A stretch of 64,000 bases of DNA from the NCBI GenBank assembly GCA_037355855.1, contig CM074763.1:2480001-2544000 (forward strand), in the 5' to 3' direction. Both the position numbers and the translations under genes were made by a program. The notes beneath the pieces are model-generated. The model saw only the letters and a program-made list of their open reading frames with translations. It searched no databases and was not told the origin of the DNA. This DNA is from Pseudo-nitzschia pungens (taxonomy: Eukaryota > Bacillariophyta > Bacillariophyceae > Bacillariales > Bacillariaceae). This document shows positions 42,602-53,760 of this stretch, one piece after another; position 1 is the stretch's first letter; the number at the start of each line of letters is the position of its first letter.

Positions 42602-44475
42602 AAAATGAGATGTTACCATTGCCTTCGTTCAAACAACATTACATGTATTTGTTTGTCAGCGCCAGTTATCACCAAGTATTGGAAACAGCAAACCGTCACG
42701 GCACACAGGCAGGTCTATCCTGAGAGCAGTTTTTCAGCTATGCATATTGGGATCGATCGACAAATCGAGCGATTACGATTCAGTGGTATATACTCCATCG
42801 CACCATAAGTGCCACAATTTTTGAACGGCATCATCATCTCTGAGATGCCCACTTTTGGATAACTTCACCATATTAAATAAATTTTTGACTTATTTGTCGT
42901 TCTTGAGAATGAGAGCTTCCTCAAGAAGGATATGATAGTTTACACCACGAGTTAGCAGACAAAAGATGCAAACCCATCGTACGAGCCAACGTTGATGGCT
43001 TCAGTTAGACCTGCATAAGGGTTCAAGTGGATTCGTTCCGACATATTAGCCTTGTGAGACAAAAATATGCATAGAGCACTGGAATTGAGACAAGTCTCCC
43101 CACATTTAATCATAATGCTGTCTTTCAAGCTGAATATGGTGAGGATGCTGCTCAAGTCAGTCTCCTACCTCCTCGACAGTGATTGGTTACCTTTTTGAGG
43201 ATGTAATGACTGATATGTCCATTCTTAGTAGGTGACACAAAATGATTGGCTCTGATACCTTTGTTTGTCATACAAGTAATACCTCAATCCTTATAGCAGT
43301 GAATTGCCTACGGCAGCTTCTTGTGCTCATCTTGTGCCCATCTTGTTCTGATGGAATCGATTGAAAAAAGTCCTCAAGAGCTGAGTTAGTGGTGTTTTTC
43401 TTTTGGTCATTGCTTGCTTCTTGTTCTGATATAGGACAACCGGTATGAACGAGTCAGTGTGCAGATTTATTCTTGCAGGATGTCTTCCATTATTACGCTT
43501 TGCATAGTATGGATATGAATTCGTATGTCTTCTCAAAAGAGTGGTTGAACAAACATCAGACTTTTTTTCAAGGTTTTGATGCTGTGTGCTGTATTGAGTA
43601 ACCTTAACAGGTATCTTGAATCTTGAATCTGTATCGGTCACAGTGTTTTGGAAAGACTCGTACTACGTAAGACTTACCAGCAAAATTACCGATACCGGTA
43701 CACCTTTTTTTGGAAGTTCAAAGTAAGGTTACTACGGAATTCCTATCAGCTGTCCTGAGGTTTCCGTAGAAATTAGTAGTTGGGGATGTACCGGTAGAAC
43801 CAGGTGACAGCTGATAGGAATTTTGTAGTAGCAGTAAACCTTAACATCTTCGAATACGTACATAAGGTTACTCTTACATACTGACGCTACTGACGTACAT
43901 ACGATAAGATCTTACTGAATACTTCGTACGATACAACACGCGAAGGTTACGGTAAAACCTTAATTAACCTTAGTGCTTGTACGAATTACTTCGTACTTAG
44001 TAGTGTAAGAGGCAGATAGGGATCTTCGTGAAGTGCGTAATATTATTTTTTGTATGTGCTCCGTAAGCAATACGGCGGTTCCCAATACGGCAAGTCCCTG
44101 CCACACGAACAACCTCAATCGTGCACGAGCCACAAGTGAAAAAAAAAGGGAAAAAGGAATGACAAGACACAAGAGCTAAGCGGAAAAAACGGACGAACAT
44201 TCGGCAAATGCTACAGTAATTAAGGTAAGTTACGGTACTTCTATTTTTTCGTAGTTTCGTACAGTACATCGAAGAGTGATCAACACGACCCAGAAATCAA
44301 CCGGAACCCTGAGTTCAAACACGAAAAAAAAAATTAATTCGATTGTTGTTTCCTTTTTCAGTTATTTCATTCTCATAAAATTACATCTTGAAGATCACAA
44401 ATAAATCAAAGATAACAATCGAGCATCTTTTGTTTTCGAGAAAATCAGTCAGTAAAATCTCAAGCACCAACAATA
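42602..44475. other. Intergenic with a MITE copy
   Basis: No supported gene in 1.9 kb. It holds MITE copy B (43730-43830) and many TAAGGTTA and CGTAC words at 43660-44000. Confidence 0.45.
43730..43830. mobile_element. MITE copy B (25-bp TIRs), inverted relative to copy A
   Basis: 101 bp: TACTACGGAATTCCTATCAG at the left end and CTGATAGGAATTTTGTAGTA at the right. The interior GTAGAAATTAGTAGT and GGTAGAACC match the reverse complement of copy A at 17763-17856. Two copies in opposite orientation with the same ends show a dispersed family. Confidence 0.8.
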
Positions 44476-45363
44476 ATGTCGAGCGCATTCATGGATTACT
44501 TAACATCTTCGGCCTTGTCTCTGACAATGGCTGGCAACACCGGTATCTCTCCTTTTTTAACCCTGTTTATTTTGGGAGTTATTGAAAAATATGATCCGGA
44601 AGTTTTGAACATGGGAGGAACGATGGAAGTTGTTTTATCAAGCTGGGTGTCCCTCGTTGTCCTTGGAGTATTGACACTTGGTGAGGAAATTGCAAAATGC
44701 GTCCCAGCCATCGACGAATTGATCGATTCCGCAGAAGTCTTCATTGTACCGGTAATTAGTGTCCTAGCATCCCTCGCTACAATGGGTTTGATGCCGGGTG
44801 CCGATCAGTCACGACCGGACGAAGGAGTTCGTATCGATGTAGTTGACTTGATCCGGGACGACGACAACGGATTACGAAGTCTTCAAGTCGAAACCGATGA
44901 TTCCAACGACTTTGGGGAAGGTATCGCTACCTTCGGAAAGGTTTGTTTGATCACCATTGGTATGTTTGTGGCTTTGTCAGTCCATTTATTCAAAATGGTA
45001 CTCCGTACGTCTTCCTTGATGTGCAGTGGAGGATGTTGTCAACCTTGCATTACTATCATGGAAAATGTGACGGTTATTTTTGGAGTCGTCCTTGCCATTG
45101 TTTCTCCTATATTTGCTGTTATTGCTTGCATCGTCTTCTTCGCTGCACTAGCATATGTCATTCGACTGAAGTGTTGCAAGAAGGAAGATGGTGAAGAAGA
45201 AGGCGGAGCAAAAGACGACGCGGAAAGTTCGAACAAAACCGACGTTGAGGACCAAAAAGCAACAATCCAGGCTGTTGTGCTCGACACCTCTGAAATTCCA
45301 ACTGCGAATAAGCGGAGCTCAAGTATGGAAGATGTAGATCTCAATGCTGCCAAGCCATATTGA
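44476..45363 (+). CDS. DUF4126-like multi-span membrane protein
   Basis: 295 residues. The N-terminal region (14-110) matches the DUF4126 pattern by eye: MAGNTGISPFLTLFILGV (18-35), LSSWVSLVVLGVLTLGEEIAKCVPAIDEL (54-82), then VFIVPVISVLASLATMG (88-104). Further hydrophobic spans lie at about 154-176 and 197-229 (VTVIFGVVLAIVSPIFAVIACIVFFAALAYVI), with a Cys-rich link SSLMCSGGCCQPC at 179-191. The C-terminal 65 residues are charged and probably cytosolic. The biochemical role of DUF4126 proteins is unknown to me. The ATG at 44476 follows AATA. Confidence 0.65.
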   Translation: MSSAFMDYLTSSALSLTMAGNTGISPFLTLFILGVIEKYDPEVLNMGGTMEVVLSSWVSLVVLGVLTLGEEIAKCVPAIDELIDSAEVFIVPVISVLASLATMGLMPGADQSRPDEGVRIDVVDLIRDDDNGLRSLQVETDDSNDFGEGIATFGKVCLITIGMFVALSVHLFKMVLRTSSLMCSGGCCQPCITIMENVTVIFGVVLAIVSPIFAVIACIVFFAALAYVIRLKCCKKEDGEEEGGAKDDAESSNKTDVEDQKATIQAVVLDTSEIPTANKRSSSMEDVDLNAAKPY

Positions 45364-46089
45364 TTGGTATCACCACCCATTATATGTTGTCAAAAAATCG
45401 AAGTTGCATTTTTACATAGTTATCAAAGCATTAAAAAAAGTAATCTAAAAATAATACCATCCCACTCGACAGTAGTCCGATTATGCATAAAACTTAGCGT
45501 TCATTATTGACGCTGAACAAATTGAACAACGTGGAGCAAAATATGTCCAACAGAAAAAGGAAACGACTACTATTTAATGCAGAACCATAGAATGTACCGT
45601 ACAACGTAAAAAATCATGCGGTATTTGCGCTCGTGCAATCGTGGTGAGTTATTTTCTAATCTAGAGCACGTAGTCCTATTCATATTACGATTCGTGTGCG
45701 TGTCTCACGAATGGGCGAATGTGCGTCCTGGGGGTGTAATGCCTTTTCAATACATGCGTTTGTGTGCTCCGTCAAGAAAGATTGGTCGTCCTCGCACGCA
45801 AGGGGTGCATGGATTCGTTTCACGGAGAGCCATAGACCAAGGAAACGATGGTAGCGGACGTGTGCCACTTTTGGAGCAATTGACTGACTCCAACGGTTCG
45901 CTCGCTCCTCGCACAAATCTGATTTCTGCCGGTTTTTCCTTTCATTCTTTCGTGGATTCGAAAATCATCGATCAGCAAAGCGAACGACCCATCCACCCAT
46001 CCACCCATCCATCAATCCATCCACTCATCCATAACTGAATCAATGCACACACGCGTCAGGGCAGCGCACCGACCTACCATGCGCAGGCA
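45364..46089. other. Intergenic with ATCC/ACCC simple repeat
   Basis: No supported gene. 45988-46032 is a (CCATCCAC)n/(ATCC)n low-complexity run just beyond the stop codon of the SURF1 gene. Confidence 0.5.
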
Positions 46090-47592
46090 TCACCACCGTC
46101 CCTTGGTGATCAATTTTCGTGTCATGTACCATCCGGCTCCGCTCAGACCAAACCACGTCGCGGCGTATCCCATGTGCACAGAGGGAGTTGTCTTGAAGGC
46201 TCCGACGGAGGCCACCGGTGGTTGCAGGGGATAGAGCAACAGCGGTTGATGCGTTGCTCTCCGGTCGTCGTCATCGTTGTCGACCACCTGCGTCACCATG
46301 GGGGTTTCGGCTCGCTCCTGTTCCTCCGGAGTCATGAGATCCGCGGCAATGGCCTTGAGGGCGAGGCCATCGATCCAGAACAGCTGGAGGGGACGTTTTG
46401 AGTAATCGTGTTCGGGGGTGATGAATCGGGGTTCTGAGATCCGATAGGAATGTCGCGTGCCGCAGTCGGTGTTGGTCGGCAACCGAGAAATCGAACCGGG
46501 ATGCAAAGCAGTGAAACAAGACACGACAAGACAAAGCAAAACGATTGAGATGAAGAAGGGAGTTGGGAACGATCGACAAACACGAGCCCATGTGTGCTCG
46601 AAGATGAGTCACCACCGCAGCATTCCGCATGGCCCCTACTCCGCTGAATCCATTCGTAACACAGTAACCGCGCATGCGCAAAGGTGTGGAGGGAGTCGGA
46701 GCAGAATTTGTTGCGATTCAGATGCATACAACAGTAACAATACAATACAATCCAGCAGTTTCATCCAATCCGCATCGAGCACAATCCATAACCGCGGCGC
46801 GACACTGAATTCGATTCGATTCGATTCGACTCGACTCGATTTGACTCGATTCGACTCACTCTCGGGTTGGGACACGACCGCCGTCAGCTCCACTTGCCCG
46901 CCGGGTCGGTTCCAGGCCGGCGGCGCGTTCCGCAGCTCGGCCTCGATCTTGGCCCTCTGCACGAGATCGTTCCGGGACTGTGAACGGTCGGCTCCCGGAA
47001 CCACCGTCTTGGGAACCCACCCGCGGTTGACCCAGACGACACCGCCGCCGCCTCCACCGTTGCTGCCGCACTCGGGTTCCACCTCGAGGGGCGTCAGGAC
47101 GTAAAATCCCTGCGGACCGGGTTGCATCCCCGAGGCGGTGGTGGCGGTTCCACCGCTGCCGCTTCCGCTTCGACCGGACCGCTGTTGCTGTTGCTTGGCG
47201 CTGAGGCCGCTGACCGGGAGGCGGACTCCCGGAGGGGCTCCACGGGGACCGATCAATACCTCCCGGTCGTGCCGGAATCGTCCCCGGAGGAGGCGCCGGC
47301 GGTAGGGATGCTCCTCGGAAGACGTCGCGGAAGTCTGGTAGAGGTCCCCGGTGCCCGTGCCCGCGCCCATGCCCGTGCCGTCGCTCCCGCCGAGTCCGAC
47401 TCGGACTCGATCGCTGCCGTACCGAATGGGGGCCATGGCCAGTTGCTGGTCGCGATCCTCGATGGCGTCCCATTTTTCCAGGAGTCGTTCCAATTGCCAG
47501 CATCCGAGCCCAAAGGTTCCGACGCACAGGCCTCCGAAAAAGACCTTGCCGGAGGTCCCCAGTTTTTTTCCAACGGTCGATGTTGCCGTCAT
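46090..47592 (-). CDS. SURF1: SURF1, cytochrome c oxidase assembly factor
   Basis: Inner mitochondrial membrane protein needed for assembling complex IV. Exons 47592-46860 and 46433-46090 (phase-1 GT-AG intron of 426 bp) give 358 residues. The N-terminal span is followed by the family signature: FFGGLCVGTFGLGCWQLERLLEKW (18-41). The middle has GFYVLTPLEVE and VVWVNRGWVPK. Across the splice the protein reads QPEKPRFITPEHD, then RPLQLFWIDG, and the second span HMGYAATWFGLSGAGW lies near the end. Insertions rich in Gly/Ser/Gln (about 60-85, 130-165) lengthen it beyond the usual 300. Exon 2 was chosen because its frame, phase and sequence all fit the family. It is divergent from the gene starting at 48698. 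Confidence 0.9.
46806..46858. repeat. GATTC/GACTC pentamer tandem repeat at the SURF1 intron donor
   Basis: About ten copies of a five-base unit (ATTCG/ACTCG) start within the 5' splice site of the SURF1 intron, so the donor GTGAGT is itself part of the repeat. Confidence 0.8.
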
Positions 47593-48697
47593 TGTGTGAA
47601 AGTCGTGGCGTGATTGATTCGTTGTTTTGCCTTTTTTTTCCTTGTCGTTCGGAATCGGACGAAGGAAATTCTTCGATCGCAGATATTCCGTGACGGATTG
47701 CTTTCGAACAGCTCTAGTCCGACGAAAGGGATAACGCTCCGAAATCGATGCTTTCGTTTGGAGATGCCGCCGTTGCTTGTCGCCGTTATCAACAGAATTA
47801 GGTATTGCGATGCAAACAGTACTTATGCGATGGCATTTGAGTTGGTGCTGTCGAACGTCGAACCAATCCGGGCATCGATCATCGATCGATTTTGATGTTC
47901 GTTCGATGATATTTTATTGCGGCACATTCTTTACTCGTAGTGGTAGTAATGCGCACCAATTGTTTTGCGTCCTTGCGTGCTGGCTTTGTTCGCTTCCTGT
48001 GAGTGAGTCAGTCAGTCCGTCAATTGTTTCACGAGTGGGTCAGCGAGGTTTCGTTGTGTTAGGGTTCGGGTTAATCTCATGTTTCAGATCTGTACATCTC
48101 CGAAAAAAAAATTCCAAAGAGGAAACCCTTTTGGCTTTTTTGACGCGCGACACAAGGAGTGGAGAGCCCGTTTTCGCATTGTCTTACCTAAAATATCACA
48201 AGAACGTAAGTTACCGTACGTTTTGAATGATGTAGTTGTACTTCGTATCTGTGTATCTGTCTCCTGCCTCTCGTCATTGTCTTGTACCGGTAAGGTTACG
48301 TAGTAAACCTAATCTTGTATCGTGGGTGGAGATTCAACAAAATCTCGAAAATCGAACGTCCGATGAACAACTGCCACCGCTCACGATGATCGATCGAGCA
48401 GCAGTCGAGTTCTTCTAGTCCTTTTCGAACCTCTACGCAGAGTATACGAACAACTCGAGCCTCCCGCAACCCGTCCTCATTCCAAAAATCCGGTCGATCG
48501 TAGTGGAGTAGAGGACTGCGTGTGTGGCTGAAAATTATCTGCGCAAGAAGCTATTGAACCCCATTGGCGTGCTCGCACGGTAGCCATTCATTCGTTCATT
48601 CGTTCAAAAACCAGCACGAAGTACCTGTGTTCACTGCTGGGAGAACAAACTGCACTCCAAATTTAACTACGGCAAAAACCGCGGAAACAAACTCGCC
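47593..48697. promoter_or_regulatory. Divergent promoter region
   Basis: 1.1 kb between SURF1 and the membrane protein gene. Contains CATCGATCATCGATCGATTTTGATG near 47873 (a CGATCGAT-rich palindromic patch), TACCGGTAAGGTTACG at 48285 and TTCATTCGTTCATTCGTTC at 48588-48606. No gene supported; role inferred from position. Confidence 0.3.
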
Positions 48698-49943
48698 ATG
48701 GGGTCGATCGAGCTCCCCCAGCGGAACGGGGATGCTCCCCACATTGCCGAGAGCGGCGGTGACGATGACGATTGGCTCGACGAAGAAATCGCTCCGACGG
48801 AAAACAACAGCGACGGCGGCGATTTGTCCCACAGTGACGACGACGGCAGCGACGACACGGAGGGAATCGCCCTCCTCCAAACGTCGCTCGACCGGGCGAA
48901 CGAGACCGTTGCTTTCGCGGCCCTCGATCCTCCGGAAGAAGCACGCGGAATCCATTGGACGGGGAGGCGGCGGCGGCTCTGGAACCTTCCACTGGATCGG
49001 TCCCGACACCGAGTGGAAAGCATTCGGATCGGTCCTCCTCGACGAACCCGCCGTCAAGCTGGTCAAGTTCGCCGCTGCCACCGCGCTCTGCATGGTCCTG
49101 GTTCATTCCTACGCCGAGCGAGCGGGAGACAAGCGCGACGAAACCCTGGGCCTGTTCCAGCTCCTGGTCTACGACGGATCCCAGATCACCACCGACGTCC
49201 TGGCCTTTTTTGTCGTCGGACGCCTGCACGAGCGGGACGCCCCGGGAGTCGACACGATCGAGTTCTTGCTGCCCCTCCTGCTGGTGGCGGTTTTGCAGTC
49301 GTGGGGGGCGACGCACCTGGCGAGCCTCCAGCACTCCATCACGCCCAAGGAACTGAAGTGCGACTGGACCTGGCCGATGTACGCCCTGGTGGCCGGGGGG
49401 TGCCTGCCGCTGCTGGGGGGCCTGGTGCTGGCCCACGCGAGGGAAGCTTCGAAGCGGGGAAAAGGACTCCGCAAGCTCGTGGAGGTGGGTTTGTGCCTGG
49501 GAGTTGTCTTGGCTCCCTACTGTGTCTCGAGCCGGCACAACAACAACAACACCAACGATGACTATGACGATGATGCCCTCCGGTCCTTTGTACACTGGCA
49601 CCATTGGTACTGGGCGTGGGTGCTGGGCATGCACTGCAATTTTCACACCCGCTGGTGGTCCCGATTGGCCATGAGTGTCCTCTGGGGGGTGTACGTCAAC
49701 GGGGTCGCCATTTTCGGACGGGATCCGGTCCTGGGCTGCGCTGTCTCACTCTACCGGTCGCAGAGCCAGGAATGCTTTCCCTATCTCAAGGAAAACTACG
49801 GCTACGGGAACTACACGTTAGGGGACCTGGGCACCGATCTGGGGATTCTTTCGCTACCGTCAGCGGCAGGGGCGGATGTTGTTTCCGAGAGCGGCGAGTA
49901 CGATGTTTGCGCCTCGGACGTGACCCGGTGGCTTTTGGGGTGA
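48698..49943 (+). CDS. Multi-span membrane protein, unknown; one-base frame disruption near 48965
   Basis: The ATG at 48698 has a strong context (CGCCATGG) and opens an acidic N-terminus (DDDDWLDEEIAP, SHSDDDGSDD), ending near LDPPEEARGIHWTG. The rest of the protein, from GGGGGSGTFHWIGPD to the stop at 49943, is in the next frame, so one base must be skipped in or near the GGGG at 48961-48964. Membrane segments follow: KFAAATALCMVLVHSY, TTDVLAFFVVGRL, IEFLLPLLLVAVLQSWGA, MYALVAGGCLPLLGGLVLA, VEVGLCLGVVLAPYCV, WYWAWVLGMHC and LAMSVLWGVYVNGVAIFG. Tail about 60 residues. The downstream frame has no good start of its own. No family recognised. An assembly indel is likelier than a real break. Confidence 0.65.
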
Positions 49944-50639
49944 GCCGGGATGGAACATGCATTCCGAGGGGTTTGGATGCAATCCGGTCACGCCACGCCA
50001 CGCCACTTTCACCATAGTTCACCAAACCAATACGAATCGCACCAAATCGTGCCATTTCGAGCGAAACCTGATCAGATCAAATCCGATGGAACCGGAATTC
50101 AGTGCTTTAGCATCCGTGAATCCAGTAATTCCTTTTTAAAAAAAAAAAAACTGAAAGCGAAATGGCACATCGCTTCTTCGGTCATGATCTACACGAACAA
50201 GCATTCGGCAGTACGGTACTTTGATTCTATCCAAAGGTATAAAGACAAAACGCCCAGTGCGATCTTCTCGAATGCCGGTACCGGTAACTTTACGAAAACT
50301 CCTGGTGTGGAAGCGTCAAAAAGCTTTTTGCGTGACCATTGTGCAAGATGTATCGAAATGGCATTCGGGCATGAATGTGCTGATCTCATAGACGGTTGAA
50401 CAAACTCACCAAAACGAGAACTCGTGTGCTATAAACTACAGTGGTTCTCAAACATTACTTAATTTGGTTCTGTCTCGCGATAAAAATTGGAAACCGTATC
50501 GTTTTGATTGTGAAAGATATCAAAAATATTTATCAGCAGTACGTATAGCATTGTTCTCCTTCTCAGGTTGAGACCACCGACTGTGTTTTGCGTCGCGCAC
50601 GACCGTCCCGTCTTCTTCTGGTGTTGGGATTGTCACCCA
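49944..50639. other. Convergent intergenic region
   Basis: 696 bp between two convergent genes. An open frame at 49950-50399 has no domain and spans an A-run; I do not call it. Confidence 0.5.
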
Positions 50640-52047
50640 TCAAAACCGAAAGCTTCCATGCCGGACGTCGACGAGGAAGAGTCCTTGCGGCGGAGCTGTG
50701 GTGTAGCGTCGTGGGACGGCTGCCAGGCGACTCTCGCCGGTGTCCGTGCCGGCATCGACACCGGCGTTGGAGCCATCGTTTTCCCGATGCTCCGTTGTTG
50801 GACCGTCGTTTGCGCGCCGACTCGGAGCGGAAGCAGGCACCCGCACCAATTCCCGAACGTCGTCGGGCGAGAGGCGGCCTCCCTGTTTTCCTACCTCCAC
50901 CAGGCATCCCACCATGTTGCGCACCTGCCGATACAAAAAGCTGTTGGCCGCTAAAGGACAGCGTCACGAGCCGCGGATACCGACGGTTCGCCTCCCCGCA
51001 CCACGGGGGTGCAGCATCGATGGCAACGGTGTGCAGGGTCACGACCGGAGTGCTGCGCTGGCAGAGCCTTCCCCGAAACGCCGAAAAATCGTGGGTTCCC
51101 TCGAGGTGCTTCGCGGCGGCTTGCATGGCTCGCACATCGAGGGGGTGGGCGAGGCACCAGGCTCGGTCCCATTCGAAGGGAATCCCAAACATCGACGAGG
51201 ATAGCAACGACGATGACAACGAGGAAGTTTGCCAACCGCCGCCGTCGTCGTTTTCGTCGTCGGGACAGAGCAGCAATCGATAGACGTAGGTGCGTTGCGT
51301 GGCACTGAACCGGGCATTCCAATCGACACGATGGGGCTGCCCCCGCGCCTTGCCCTCCTCGGTATTGTCCATGTGCGCGGGGGATCGAACGGCATTCAGA
51401 ATCCGCAATTCGTTCATCATTGGATTTTGTTTGAGTCTTGGATCGGGAGGAGGAGGAGGCAACAAAGCAGTAGTTTGGTTGTCGACGTCGCGTAGTAGTA
51501 GTAGTTGTTGTTGATGTTGTTTTTGGTGCTGTCGCGAGAGATAGAAATTGAGTCCGTCCCGGAGTTTTTGCTCGATTTTCGATTGGGAACGGGAGAATTC
51601 TGACTCGATGGCATCAGAGCCTCGGCGGCGATTCCGCCGACCTGCGCTTCCTTGCTCGCTAGCATGTTTGTCGTCGTCGTTGGTATCACCATCTCGTGGA
51701 GACTTGTCGTTCGTTCGAATATCGACGTGCAGTGTGTTTTTCAGAGCGTGAACGCCCCGATCCGTCCGGCTCGAAACCTGTATGTTTTCCCAATTGGAGT
51801 TGCCAAAGAGGTCGTCCAGGGCTTCCCGGAGCCTCCCCTCAACCGATCGGTGTCCCCGCAAATCGACCCGGATCAGCTGCTTTTTTCGCTTTCGGTGGTA
51901 CCTGGAAACGATGCAGTCTTCCGCGTCCGGACCCTGATAGGAAACCCCGAGGAAGGATCCCCCGTGGTATTGGAGGGACAGTGCGTACCGGGTGAAACCC
52001 TCGGCTCGCCGCACGGCACCCTTGAAACAAGATGCCGTCGTGGACAT
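50640..52047 (-). CDS. truA: tRNA pseudouridine synthase TruA family; one-base frame disruption near 50948
   Basis: Isomerises uridines in the tRNA anticodon arm. The ATG at 52047 leads into FTRYALSLQYHGGSFLGVSYQG (about 18-39), the family opening. The catalytic motif is SSRTDRGVHALKN with Asp96. Two insertions (about 115-160 Asp/Arg-rich; 170-215 Gln-rich) are unlike bacterial TruA. WNARFSATQRTYVYRLL and EGTHDFSAFRG are conserved. After VTLSFS the frame shifts: the family motif ANSFLYRQVRNMVGCLVEVG and the ending PPQGLFLVDVRH are one base out of phase. Ignoring one base in the GGCC at 50947-50950 gives an uninterrupted reading frame to the stop at 50640. The unshifted frame continues with low-complexity Arg-rich sequence. 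A sequencing insertion or a damaged allele both fit. Confidence 0.85.
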
Positions 52048-53202
52048 TGTGGCACTAATGCTGTACGTTTGTTTATTGTTGATTTGTCGATCTCCGGAAG
52101 GCGCGCTCTTTCGTAGCCACAAGGAAGAAAGGTTCAATCTGGAGGTGTCACATCATTGTCACGTCGCGTCGGATGGCATCACGCCCTAAGTATCCATGGC
52201 CATGAAAGATTTTGTTTATTGCAGTAACTTAACTAATACACGTACCGTACCGGTAGAATCAAGACGGTATTCTTGTGTGCATCCACTGGCATGATTGCGG
52301 CAATCTTCAACACTCGTAGTGTCATGCCATTCTACTGGTAATTAGCAAGATGATGCCAAGATGTCAACACTAAAATTCTTGTGGTAAAAAATAATACTTC
52401 GTACTTTGTACTAAGTACAGGCACTTGTACGAAGTAAGGTAAACTTGCTTCTACTCGTAATTTGTTGAAAGCAATTCAAATTTCGAATTTCTCCGTGACG
52501 CATCCTTTGTTTCTAGAAGATACGGAAGGCCTTCCCCGCGATTTCCATCGGAAATCGAGTCAAAGTTGTCGATCGAACGCCTGCCGATAGGAACTAATTT
52601 GATTGGTTAATTTGGGTCATGCATGACGTCGTCAGTTGCCTGAACTTATGTGATTGGAGAAAGAACGTCATGAGGACAGTGGCTCGCGCGCATACGTCAG
52701 GGTTCGGCTGGAAGATTTGTTTTTTAGCATTCGAAAAGACATAGGATTGGCTCGCTTCCGAAGTGCGGGGTTCTCATGCTCGTGGGTGTCATGGAGGGAA
52801 TTTCTGAAACCTGTTTTTGTCCCGGATTGCCGCGCGTTGCGAGGAAGCATCTTCGAATTCTTTGCGAGGGATTCCTTAGTTACAACTACGTCAGATTTAA
52901 ATCCATCTGTTTCCAAGAATTCGACACCAATGTTCCTTCTCTGATTATCCACTCAGCAGCAAGAGAACAACTCTCACGTTTACCACCACCTACGAGAGAA
53001 GGTTGAATTTTTGATATGTTATTTGTGCAACTGCACTTCGAGTTTGAGAGCATTGCATGAATCGAATTCAACCGTTGCTCATCGCCCATCACGCACATCC
53101 TTCCACACTCCCATCCCCACGCACTCGCTCTTTCCAGGACTTCCATAATTTCCATCCGGGAACCTCCTCCATCCAACCCACACTCACGACCAACACTAAA
53201 AC
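52048..53202. promoter_or_regulatory. Divergent intergenic region
   Basis: 1.15 kb between TruA and the small plastid protein gene. GTACTTCGTACTTTG-type and TACCGGTAG words at 52240-52440. No gene supported; the open frame at 52654-52944 has no domain. Confidence 0.3.
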
Positions 53203-53760
53203 ATGGCAAGACAAACCATCGTCTCCGCATTCGCTCTCTCAGCCGTCCTTCTCTCGGGCCAGAGTGAGGCATTCATGGCACACTCGCACTCGTCTTCCGC
53301 GCAGCAATCGTCGGCATTGCACCTCCTTCCTGACCAGGGCAATCAGTTGGTAGCCGCCTACAATGCCCTTACCGAGGCTCAGAGAAAGGAAATGAAGGCC
53401 ACAAAGGCTCCCATCGAAGTGAGCACAGAAATTCGAGTCGTGGGCGAGGCATCGCCGAAAGGCAAGTGGAGAACGAGCACGATCGCCGCCTCGAAGAACT
53501 TGCTCTCGAAGATCTTTCAGGGACCCTCCGTCCTCCACCCGCTCGAGCGAAAGCCGGAGGACATTTGCTACTACCCAATGGTTGGATTCCGATTCGTGGA
53601 GGGCGTCGACACCGCGCTGCCGACCAAATCCTCCGCCTCTTGTGTCGTGCCGACTCGCAACCAGCGCGAGGAAGAGCTGTTCGGATGGTTCAGCTCGTCG
53701 TGCAAGCTCGACGTGTTCTCGGACGATGTTTGTGTCAACCCGATCGGGAAGGAGGAGTAG
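53203..53760 (+). CDS. Small plastid-targeted protein, unknown
   Basis: 185 residues. The N-terminus IVSAFALSAVLLSGQSEAFMA has a signal peptide followed by an ASAFAP-type EAF (22-24), so plastid import is expected. The mature part begins with a His/Ser-rich segment, then a helix (QLVAAYNALTEAQRKEMKATK), a region GEASPKGKWRTSTIAASKNLL and Cys residues at 122, 147, 168 and 177. No domain recognised. The ATG lies in AAACATGG context. The 3' half is GC-rich, unlike the flanks. Confidence 0.65.
   Translation: MARQTIVSAFALSAVLLSGQSEAFMAHSHSSSAQQSSALHLLPDQGNQLVAAYNALTEAQRKEMKATKAPIEVSTEIRVVGEASPKGKWRTSTIAASKNLLSKIFQGPSVLHPLERKPEDICYYPMVGFRFVEGVDTALPTKSSASCVVPTRNQREEELFGWFSSSCKLDVFSDDVCVNPIGKEE

Noticed and set aside
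46433..46636. Read-through of SURF1 exon 1 into a hydrophobic C-terminus (continuing past 46860 to 46636)
   Set aside because: The continuation encodes pentamer-repeat sequence with no family match, while a GTGAGT donor and an in-phase second exon restore the SURF1 C-terminal motif.
48663..49646. 327-codon minus-strand frame
   Set aside because: Antisense to the multi-span membrane protein; high GC leaves all frames open. No domain.
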